A stretch of DNA of 64,000 nucleotides from CAIVVT01 sp963757265 (GTDB taxonomy: Bacteria > Acidobacteriota > Terriglobia > Bryobacterales > Bryobacteraceae): contig CAVWRA010000010.1 in the NCBI GenBank assembly GCA_963757265.1, forward strand, positions 1 through 64,000. Reading direction: 5' to 3'. Numbering within the stretch: the first letter of the stretch is position 1; each line of letters opens with the position of its first letter. Of the stretch, positions 53,716 to 60,976 are shown one piece after another. The position numbers and the translations under genes are program-made. The notes beneath the pieces are model-generated. The model was not told where the DNA came from. It ran no database searches and saw nothing but the letters and a program-made list of their open reading frames with translations.

Positions 53716-54690
53716 TCAGCCGGCGTCGTAGTCGGGTTGGAGGGCCAGAAAGGTCTGCGAAATCATGTCCTGCATCGAGTAGCGATCCTGGTTGACGAGG
53801 GTCCACAGGGCGCCCACCAGACCGCCGACGGTCAGCCAGCCGGCGAGGCCGCGCACGATGCGCTGGCCGATGGTCGGCCGGCGGCCATCCATGCTGACGA
53901 TGTCGAGAGCGAAGCACTGCAGACCGAGGGTCGGTTGTTCGAAGACCGCCCATAGCGCCTTGTAGCACAGGCTCAGTGCGACCGGAGTCGCGGCCAACAA
54001 GTACCACGGAATCGCGCGCAGGTCGTCGAGCGTGAAACTCTCGCGAGAGGCGCGGAAGGCGACGAAGACGGCGGCGGCGAACATGAGGCTCAGCAGGCCC
54101 ACGATGACCGAATCCACCAGCAGGGAATAGAAGCGCAGGCGCAGGGGCGCGGGCGATAATCCCTTGGCCGGCTGCAGGACCTTTGAGAAGGGTTTGTGGG
54201 AGCGCGGCAAATCGAAATCGAAGGCCGATTGCGATTCATCTCTCACTGCACGGCGCGCGGGACGGCGAGCCGGCGTCAGGAGCGGATCCTGCGTTCGGGG
54301 AGCGCGATCCGGCGCGGCAGGAGTCCGAGGAGCGGCGGGCGGATGCGAGGGCGCGAACGGCTCGGGCGGAGCGACGAATTCGGGAGGAGCAATGCGCACG
54401 GGACGCGGTGCCGGGCTGACGCTCGAGATGGGCATGGAGACGACCTTGCTATCCGCCGCGTGCCCAAACAGATTGCGTTGCGAGGGGGCAAGGCGGCGCT
54501 CAAGAGCCGGATTGGTGTGCAGTGCGAAGTCGCGCGGGCCGCGCCGCGACTCTGAGGCTTCGCGCAGCGGCTCGAGTTGCGGAACGGCGGCAGATCGCAG
54601 CACACGGGAGGTCGGCGCAAGGCGGGCCTGACAGCGCTGGCAGCGTTCAGCGCCGGCCGGATTCTCCGCGTGACATGAAGCGCATTGCAT
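53716..54690 (-). CDS. RDD family membrane protein with N-terminal zinc ribbon
   Basis: 324 residues from ATG 54690 (MQCASCHAENPAGAERCQRCQARL), eight bases after GGAGG; the upstream frame has no such signal. Four Cys (residues 3, 6, 17, 20) form a zinc ribbon. A long Pro/Arg/Ala-rich linker follows, and an RDD domain at ~195-320 contains LRLRFYSLLVDSVIVGLLSLMF, RAIPWYLLAATPVALSLCYKALWAV and LQCFALDIVSMDGRRPTIGQRIVRGLAG. RDD proteins are often transporters or envelope stress proteins. It is divergent from the LptD-like gene. Confidence 0.85.
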   Translation of the reverse strand: MQCASCHAENPAGAERCQRCQARLAPTSRVLRSAAVPQLEPLREASESRRGPRDFALHTNPALERRLAPSQRNLFGHAADSKVVSMPISSVSPAPRPVRIAPPEFVAPPEPFAPSHPPAAPRTPAAPDRAPRTQDPLLTPARRPARRAVRDESQSAFDFDLPRSHKPFSKVLQPAKGLSPAPLRLRFYSLLVDSVIVGLLSLMFAAAVFVAFRASRESFTLDDLRAIPWYLLAATPVALSLCYKALWAVFEQPTLGLQCFALDIVSMDGRRPTIGQRIVRGLAGWLTVGGLVGALWTLVNQDRYSMQDMISQTFLALQPDYDAG

Positions 54691-54753
54691 GAGACTCCCT
54701 CCGAGATTCGCCATCTGTTGCGACCGATTCTGGGAACGTGCTAGGTTTGTCGT

Positions 54754-57252
54754 TTGAGCGACCTTCAAGCGCCGAGCAGTGTCCGTCGTCTCTCTTTTCG
54801 TAACATAATCCCCAGAAAATGTCACTTTTTTTCTGCGCTTTGTGAGCGCGGGTTCATCCGCCGCTACAAATTGTGGTGTTTATGTTTTATAGGCGCAAGT
54901 CTTGTGGCCTCCCTACAGGCGCAAACGTATCAGGGCGGCATGTACGTTCCCGCTCCGTTCGAAGTCGAGCAGCCGAAGCCGCAGCCGGCGCCGCCGCGCA
55001 AAGTGCATCAGCATCGGGACAATGAGCCGGTGCAGGGCGAGACGCTGTATCGCGCGGATTACGAGGAGCGGGCGGGCAGCGTGGTGATTCTGCGCGGGAG
55101 TGCGGAGGTGGAAAAGCCTGAGTGCATTCTGAAGGCCGACGAGATCCACTACGACGAAGACACGGGTCTGGCGGAGGCGCGCGGCCACGTTCATTACACC
55201 AATTACGACACCCAGGAGGAGTTGTTTGCCGACCGCGCGGACTACGACATGGTGGCCGAGAAGGGGAGCTTTTACGTCGTGAATGGCTCGGCGCCGGGGC
55301 ATACGGTGCAGCGCCCGGGGCTGCTCACCACAACGGAGCCGATCCGCTTCCAGGGGGAGTGGGCGGAACGCATCGAGGACCGCTACGTTCTTTACCAGGG
55401 GACGCTGACGAACTGTCCGCCGGGGACGTCGTGGTGGCAGCTGATCTCACCGCGGATGGTGATTATTCCGGACGATCACGCGCTGGCGTATAAGGCGCTG
55501 ATACGGCTGCGCGGGGTTCCAGTGTTCTGGGCGCCGGCGTTCTACAAGTCGCTGGGGAAAGAAGACCGCCAAAGCGGGTTCCTGTCGCCGAACATCGGGA
55601 ACAGCAGCACGCGCGGGCTGATGTTCGGCCTGGGCTATTTCTGGGCGATCAACCGCAGTTACCAACTGATGTACCGCCCGGTGTACTACTCCGTCCGCGG
55701 CCTCGCGAACACGGTCGATTTCGCGGGCCGGCCCACCGAGACCAGCAAGGTCAACGCCTATTTCTACGCCGTGGACGACAAGGGATTGCCGGAGCCGGGC
55801 GGGGCGCGGCTGAAGCAAGGCGGGTATATGTGGAGCCTCAGCGGAGAGGAGACCAATTTGGGGGACGGCTGGTACGCGCGAGGCATCATCAACGACTTGA
55901 GCAGTTACACTTTTCGCCAGGCCTTTACGGAGAGCTTCAACGAGGCAGTTTATTCCGAGGTCAACAGCGTGGCCTACGCCGGCAAGGACTGGAAGAGCTA
56001 CGATCTGACCGTGGTGGGCGAGAACCAGGAGAATTTCAACAGCACCAATCCCGGCGATCACATCACAATCCGCCATCTGCCCGAAGTGGAGTTGAAAGAC
56101 CGCGACACGGAGATCGTGCAGGGGCCGATCCCGCTGTACTTCTCTTTCGACGCGACCGGTGGACTGCTGAGCCGGGGCCAGCCGCTGTTTGAGAGCCGTG
56201 CATTTGTGGACCGGCTGGATTTCCAGCCGCGCATATCCAGCGCGTTCCACTGGAAGGGCATTCAGATTCTGCCCGCCTTTTCAGTGGAAGAGACCTCCTA
56301 TGGCGAGAGCATGAGCAACGACAGTGTGGTGGCGCAAAGGTATTTGCGTTCGAGCCGGGAGTTTGACCTGGATGTGATCCTGCCCTCGCTGTACCGGGTT
56401 TACAAAGCGCCGAAATGGATGGGGTCGACTTTCAAGCACTCGATCGAACCGCGGCTGGAATTCAAGAACATCAGCGGCGTGAACGATTTCAACCGGGTGA
56501 TCTTATTCGACGAAAGCGATCTGGTGGCGGACACGACACAGGCCAGCGCTTCCATCACAAACCGCATCTGGACGAAGACCGGCGAGGGCCAAGTGCGCGA
56601 TTTTGTGACCTGGGAGCTAGGGGCGGAATACTATTTCGATCCAACCTTCGGCGGCGCGGCGGTAGCAGGCGTCCGGGACCTCATTGAAAGCGCGTCGGAA
56701 TTTGGGGCTTACACGTTTCTGGATGGTCCGCGGAGGTGGTCGCCGGCCAGCTCGGCGCTGCGCGTCCAGCCACTGTCGCATCTGGGCTTCGAGTGGCGCA
56801 CGGACTACGACCCGATTCGGCGCCAGGTGATCGACAGCGCCCTGACGACCGATGCGCGCTTCGAAAACGTCTTCTTCTCAGTCGGTTCGATGCAGGTCGG
56901 GTGCATGCCCTTCGAGCCGCTGTCGAATTACGCCACCAACCCGTGTATCGGGACGCCAACCTCAGCGCAGGTGCTTTCGCCGCCGTCCAACCAGTTTCGC
57001 GGCCTGGTGGGCTTTGGAAGGGCCGACAGACGGGGTTGGAACGCGGCTTTCCTGGGCATCTACGACCACCGCACCGGGATTTTGGACTACGGCAACGTGC
57101 AGATCACTTACAACGCGGGCTGCTGCGCGTTCAACGTGCAGATCCGGCGCACGAATTTCGGGGTGGTGGACGATACGACGTACAAGTTCTCGTTCGTGAT
57201 CGCCAACATCGGGAGCGTCGGCTCGCTGCGGCGGCAGGACCGGCTGTTCTAG
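54754..57252 (+). CDS. lptD: LptD/OstA-like outer-membrane LPS-assembly protein
   Basis: 832 residues from TTG 54754, but TTG 54871 is at least as likely, because it puts a short signal (LWCLCFIGASLVASLQAQ) at the very N-terminus. The periplasmic OstA-type beta-taco (~100-235: LKADEIHYDEDTGLAEARGHVHY, FADRADYDMVAEKGSFY) is followed by a barrel part with GVPVFWAPAFYKSLGKEDRQSGFLSP and many alternating strands to the final Phe. It inserts lipopolysaccharide in the outer membrane. A partner LptE was not seen. Its stop is the first bases of a palindromic repeat. Confidence 0.88.
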   Translation: MSDLQAPSSVRRLSFRNIIPRKCHFFSALCERGFIRRYKLWCLCFIGASLVASLQAQTYQGGMYVPAPFEVEQPKPQPAPPRKVHQHRDNEPVQGETLYRADYEERAGSVVILRGSAEVEKPECILKADEIHYDEDTGLAEARGHVHYTNYDTQEELFADRADYDMVAEKGSFYVVNGSAPGHTVQRPGLLTTTEPIRFQGEWAERIEDRYVLYQGTLTNCPPGTSWWQLISPRMVIIPDDHALAYKALIRLRGVPVFWAPAFYKSLGKEDRQSGFLSPNIGNSSTRGLMFGLGYFWAINRSYQLMYRPVYYSVRGLANTVDFAGRPTETSKVNAYFYAVDDKGLPEPGGARLKQGGYMWSLSGEETNLGDGWYARGIINDLSSYTFRQAFTESFNEAVYSEVNSVAYAGKDWKSYDLTVVGENQENFNSTNPGDHITIRHLPEVELKDRDTEIVQGPIPLYFSFDATGGLLSRGQPLFESRAFVDRLDFQPRISSAFHWKGIQILPAFSVEETSYGESMSNDSVVAQRYLRSSREFDLDVILPSLYRVYKAPKWMGSTFKHSIEPRLEFKNISGVNDFNRVILFDESDLVADTTQASASITNRIWTKTGEGQVRDFVTWELGAEYYFDPTFGGAAVAGVRDLIESASEFGAYTFLDGPRRWSPASSALRVQPLSHLGFEWRTDYDPIRRQVIDSALTTDARFENVFFSVGSMQVGCMPFEPLSNYATNPCIGTPTSAQVLSPPSNQFRGLVGFGRADRRGWNAAFLGIYDHRTGILDYGNVQITYNAGCCAFNVQIRRTNFGVVDDTTYKFSFVIANIGSVGSLRRQDRLF

Positions 57253-57330
57253 GCCGGATGTTTCACCAACAATCGGCTGCGGCCCTCTCATCGCGTTTCG
57301 CTGCGATCGCAAGTGCAACATCCGGGCTAA
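57250..57330. repeat. Palindromic repeat, short form (family A, copy 4, inverted)
   Basis: Ends taggccggatgtttcacca and gtgcaacatccgggctaa are inverted copies; the core (aacaatcggctgcggccctc, gcgatcgcaagtg) is the reverse complement of copy 1. It supplies the stop codon of the LptD-like gene. Confidence 0.75.
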
Positions 57331-57390
57331 CTGGGAGGGCGAGCGCACACGCTACTCGCCGGCTGCGCCTGGTTTCGAGACCCAGCGTAG

Positions 57391-58977
57391 CTACTGTCCC
57401 TGACCTGAGTTCAAGCCGCCGGCTGTCGCTGGTTGCGCGACCGGCTCAAACACGAGTGCAGTCTTATCTTCGTAGACCAGCCGGAATCTCGGGTCGGCCC
57501 GCAAAATCCAGGTGAGAGGCCGTCTGCGCTCGAGCAAGATTGTCCTGGCCCGGAACAGTTCTTCGTCCTTGGCCCAACTCTCCGCTCCATGAGTTGTCTC
57601 CATAGCATTAATGACCTGTGCGTCAGCGTGAACGTTGGTGCGTCCATCCATTGAGACGGGGAGTTGAGGCAGTCTCCACATCAGGTAGCCTCCCCAGGTA
57701 TAGGAGTTATAAAGAGGCGGCGACAGGTGGTGGCTTTCGATGAATGCGCAGGCCTGAACCGGATAGAGGGTCTTCATCCAATTTGCGATCACAGTGTCAG
57801 ATACACGGAGGCCTGGGACGGTGAAGACGAGGAGCAGGCTGATGGCGATAGCCGCCGCCCAGTGCAGCAGGCCAATGGTCTGACCCTTTCGAACGACTGG
57901 TCCCCACCACTGCGCCAGGATGATTGCCGCGACGATCGCGACAAACCACAAATCACGAGCGGTTCGAAACCCGCACCAGGTGGCGGCGGCGAACAGCGCA
58001 ACAAGCAAGATCGACCGCCGGGGAGATCTGCCCAAGATAAACCAGGTCGCGCATACGAAGCCCAGAAGCAAGTAATCCAGGGGGCCTCTGAAGCTGGGGG
58101 ATTGCATTTCCGCGATATAGAGCAGGGTGCATTTTTGGGTTGCGTAGTCCCAAACCACCGTGTAGACCCGCCAACCGTAGGGGTTTACGAGTGTTGCCAA
58201 GGACGACGCCACAAGCAGCACCCACAGCGACAGTCCTGAAAGCCTGTGCGGAGCGTGCTGGCCCGATGGAGCGGGATAGCCGGCGCCCGGAATGGAGTTC
58301 AGCAGCGCGAACAAGCCTATCAATGCCAAGCCATAGACGAATTGAATGTGAATACTGGCCCACAAGACCATCAGCGGGACGATGGGACACAACCATATCC
58401 ACCGGCCGCGCTCACAGGCCAGGAGTAAGAGCCACAATTCGACGGTAAAGAACCCAATGGTGAAGAGCCAGGGACGCGGAGTACCTAAGGACTCAAAGGT
58501 CGTCAGGTACGCGAACATCGTCAGAGCCAAGGCTCGAGTCAGGTGAGTGTATCTAGCCAGAATTGCAGTCAGTCCAGCCAGATTCAGCACAACGAGAACG
58601 CTGGCGAATAACGGGACGCCTCCAGGTCCCCACAGGCTAAAGAGCTTCGAGATCAGTATGTCGAATAGCCATGAGTATTCGACCCATGGCTTTCCGTAGG
58701 TGGTGTAGGAGAAGACGTCGAAGTAAGGCAGACTGCCGTGTTGAAAGATCCAGTCGCCGGTGCGGATGTGCCACCAGATGTCAGGGTCCGTCGATGCCGC
58801 ATAATGCCGGGATGAAATGACCGCAAATATGCTCAGCACCAGGGCGAGAAAAACGAAATCCATTCTGCGCCGGAGCTGATCATTGCCAGCTGCAGGACCA
58901 ATCGAAGGGCTGCCGGTCTCCCCAGGTGGATTGTCATCGCGCTGGGGGGAACTGCCGGAGGGGACACTAGCCGGCAT
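57391..58977 (-). CDS. Multispan membrane protein, GT-C-like glycosyltransferase candidate
   Basis: 528 residues from ATG 58977. About ten to twelve membrane helices begin near residue 40 (FVFLALVLSIFAVISS). The first large loop reads ASTDPDIWWHIRTGDWIFQHGSLPYFDVFSYTTYGKPWVEYSW, the acidic/aromatic loop typical of GT-C transferases using polyprenyl-linked sugars, though no known subgroup fits. A C-terminal soluble part (QPVSMDGRTNVHADAQVINAMETT... LERRRPLTWILRADPRF) follows. The start codon and AGGAG both lie inside the terminal repeat of a palindromic element, so expression signals have been co-opted from it. A poor third-codon GC bias relative to neighbours suggests acquisition. Confidence 0.8.
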   Translation of the reverse strand: MPASVPSGSSPQRDDNPPGETGSPSIGPAAGNDQLRRRMDFVFLALVLSIFAVISSRHYAASTDPDIWWHIRTGDWIFQHGSLPYFDVFSYTTYGKPWVEYSWLFDILISKLFSLWGPGGVPLFASVLVVLNLAGLTAILARYTHLTRALALTMFAYLTTFESLGTPRPWLFTIGFFTVELWLLLLACERGRWIWLCPIVPLMVLWASIHIQFVYGLALIGLFALLNSIPGAGYPAPSGQHAPHRLSGLSLWVLLVASSLATLVNPYGWRVYTVVWDYATQKCTLLYIAEMQSPSFRGPLDYLLLGFVCATWFILGRSPRRSILLVALFAAATWCGFRTARDLWFVAIVAAIILAQWWGPVVRKGQTIGLLHWAAAIAISLLLVFTVPGLRVSDTVIANWMKTLYPVQACAFIESHHLSPPLYNSYTWGGYLMWRLPQLPVSMDGRTNVHADAQVINAMETTHGAESWAKDEELFRARTILLERRRPLTWILRADPRFRLVYEDKTALVFEPVAQPATAGGLNSGQGQ

Positions 58978-59149
58978 TTCTCACACTCCTTCGGCTGCAA
59001 CGCGCGATAGACCCATGTCTACTTCGTTGCGCTCGGTCGGCGTGCTCAACGTATTGTTCAAATACGCCTCCGCGCGCCTCCCTTCGCGCGCCTCGTATCC
59101 ACGGGCCTCTCACGCGTTTCGCTGGCGAACGGTGTGAGAAATGCAGGCT
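58969..59149. repeat. Palindromic element with a different terminal repeat (family B)
   Basis: The ends agccggcatttctcacac (58969-58986) and gtgtgagaaatgcaggct (59132-59149) match at 17 of 18 positions when inverted. The core, read on the minus strand, contains cgaccgagcgcaacgaagta and ctatcgcgcg followed by gcagccga, the same blocks as the long family-A elements at 15.5 and 27.7 kb. So the core is shared while the ends differ. Confidence 0.75.
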
Positions 59150-59358
59150 AGCCGAGCCGTCATCCATAAGTGGGCACGCTCCTCATCTCTGAGTTTATGG
59201 GAGTTGAGAACGACCCACGGGACCGCCGTTCAACTTAGTCTCAAGCGTTGTGCGGGAATCCGGATTGGTGTGTTGCACCAAGCGCCTCGCGCCCACTGAC
59301 GCTTTGCTCAGGCCGTCGCGGCGCAGGACAACGCCACGCGCCTGGCGCGGCATGACAA
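59150..59358. other. Gene-free stretch
   Basis: No gene or RNA was recognised between the palindromic element and the end of zapA. It includes an A/T-moderate stretch near 59175-59250 (tttatgggagttgagaacga) without a recognisable promoter or terminator. Confidence 0.4.
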
Positions 59359-59790
59359 TCAGCGCGTCGGGTCTGGCTCGTGGTCCTCGAGGAGACCGGC
59401 AAGGCGCTCGTCGAGGGCCGCCATGCGCGGGCGCAGATCGGTCTTCAGGGCGGTCGCGGATTGCGGCTGCGGGTCGTGAAGCTGTTCCAGCAACTCCACG
59501 GCGTGGCGCTCGGACTGCTCGGCGCGGAGCTGGAGTTCGCGGGCGCGATCCTCGAGTTCGTGGGCGCGGCGTTCGAGGGAACGGAGCCGGTCGGCGAGGT
59601 GCAGCGCGGCGAGCACGGCGACGCGGGATGGCTCGGCCGTATTGGTGCGGTCGGCGATGCGGTTCATCAGCTCATCCACGCCGGCGGCGAGACTCTCCGT
59701 GTCGGCCACATTGCCGCTGGTACGGACGGTGTAGGGCTGTTTGAAGATGGTGACGCGGACGGCGCGTTTCGCGGATTCCACGGTATCCAC
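59359..59790 (-). CDS. zapA: Cell division protein ZapA-like
   Basis: 143 residues from GTG 59790 (VDTVESAKRAVRVTIFKQPYTV), which aligns with the usual ZapA start; a longer frame adds unrelated residues. The N-terminal RVTIFKQPYTVRTSGNVADTESLAAGVDELMNRIA matches the FtsZ-binding head, VAVLAALHLADRL the dimer part, and the rest is a long coiled coil ending in a charged tail. The tail is longer than in E. coli ZapA. It follows the coiled-coil gene after four bases. Confidence 0.8.
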   Translation of the reverse strand: MDTVESAKRAVRVTIFKQPYTVRTSGNVADTESLAAGVDELMNRIADRTNTAEPSRVAVLAALHLADRLRSLERRAHELEDRARELQLRAEQSERHAVELLEQLHDPQPQSATALKTDLRPRMAALDERLAGLLEDHEPDPTR

Positions 59791-59794
59791 AGCC

Positions 59795-60100
59795 TTAGGA
59801 CTCCTGTTTCTGCTCGAACAGGCCCAGCCGGTCGATCTGTTCAAGCAGGCCGCGGACGCGCGCGGCAGCGTCCTGCTGCTTGATGCGCATGGCGGCGATT
59901 TCGTCGTTCAACTTCGAGATCTCGATTTTCAAGGCCGGGACCTGGCCGGCGGCGGAATCGCGGTCCTCGCGCACGCTGCGGAGTTCCTTCTCCAACTGCT
60001 CGCAGCGCTTGCTGAAGCTCAGCAGAAGATTCGACAACTGCCCGAAGCGGGACTCGAGCCGCGCCATCAGGGCTTCTTCGTCGTCCGTGAGAGGTAACAT
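59795..60100 (-). CDS. Coiled-coil protein (ZapB-like position)
   Basis: 101 residues, ATG 60100, almost wholly helical: ALMARLESRFGQLSNLLLSFSKRCEQLEKELRSVREDRDSAAGQVPALKIEISKLNDEIAAMRIKQQDAAARV. Heptad-like leucines are visible. It lies between rplT (12 bp) and zapA (4 bp), so it is probably a cell-division partner of ZapA, but no sequence family was recognised. Confidence 0.75.
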   Translation of the reverse strand: MLPLTDDEEALMARLESRFGQLSNLLLSFSKRCEQLEKELRSVREDRDSAAGQVPALKIEISKLNDEIAAMRIKQQDAAARVRGLLEQIDRLGLFEQKQES

Positions 60101-60111
60101 CGCCTTGGGTC

Positions 60112-60474
60112 TCAGCCCGAGACTAACGCGGTTTTGGCCTTCTCGACAAGAGATGTAAACGCGGCGGGTTCATTGGCGGCCAAATCGGCCAGTATTTTGC
60201 GGTTCAAATCGATCGCCGCGCGCTTCATGCCGCCGATGAATCTCGAGTAGCTGATGCCGTTCAGCCGGCAGCCGGCGTTGATGCGGACGATGAACAGGCG
60301 GCGAAAATCGCGCTTCTTGCGTTTGCGGCCGACGTAGCCGTAACGCAGCGCCTTTTCTACAGCTTCCTGCGCGGAACGGTAGAGCTTGCTCTTGGTGAGG
60401 AAGTAACCCTTGGCGAGGGTCAGGGTTTTCTTCCGGGAATCGCGGCGATTAGTGGATCGTTTAACTCGGGGCAC
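60112..60474 (-). CDS. rplT: Ribosomal protein bL20
   Basis: 120 residues from GTG 60474 with AGGAG seven bases upstream. The sequence is unmistakable: MPRVKRSTNRRDSRKKTLTLAKGYF, RSAQEAVEKALRYGYVGRKRKKRDFR, NAGCRLNGISYSRFIGGMKRAAIDLNRKILADLA. It binds 23S rRNA early in large-subunit assembly and in many bacteria represses its own operon. The 115-bp gap to rpmI may contain a leader structure, but none was confirmed. Confidence 0.97.
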   Translation of the reverse strand: MPRVKRSTNRRDSRKKTLTLAKGYFLTKSKLYRSAQEAVEKALRYGYVGRKRKKRDFRRLFIVRINAGCRLNGISYSRFIGGMKRAAIDLNRKILADLAANEPAAFTSLVEKAKTALVSG

Positions 60475-60589
60475 GTTTCGTCTCCTTCTTTACTCGTCTG
60501 AATGAGCGGTTTCCAGATCGGATTCCGCTTTCTGGCGGCGGCTCGGGCACGTGCAGAAGCGCCGGCGCGCACGCCTGATCAACAATCGG

Positions 60590-60784
60590 TCAATACGGGA
60601 GCATGCGGCGCAGCGAGGCCTGGTTGGTATCGTCGGCGACGACGCCCTGGCCCAGGTTGCGCTTGCGGCTGGTGGTTTTCGAAGTCAGCAGGTGGCGCGC
60701 GAACGCCTTGTGGCGCATGATCTTGCCAGTGCCGGTCTTCTTAAACCGTTTCTTGGCCCCGGTGTGGGTCTTCAGTTTGGGCAT
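60590..60784 (-). CDS. rpmI: Ribosomal protein bL35
   Basis: 64 residues, ATG 60784 with AAGGA six bases upstream: MPKLKTHTGAKKRFKKTGTGK, MRHKAFARHLLTSKT, SLRRMLPY. Standard length and motifs. infC, which normally precedes it, is not in the 192 bp upstream, which are occupied by non-coding sequence and then a divergent gene. Confidence 0.97.
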   Translation of the reverse strand: MPKLKTHTGAKKRFKKTGTGKIMRHKAFARHLLTSKTTSRKRNLGQGVVADDTNQASLRRMLPY

Positions 60785-60976
60785 ATTCTGTCCTTGAAAA
60801 AGCCACGAGGCGCGCCCGTGGCAATGGCGTTCTCATTCAGGTTAACACACTGAAACCGAAAGACCGAACCCGACCGATTTCCAGGATTGCGTCAACCTGC
60901 CCGCCGGGCTTGGCTCCTGTCCTCCCTTCGCCGGTAACTGGCTGACCTGCTTTCCCGTCTATGATCGAAGCGAGTC

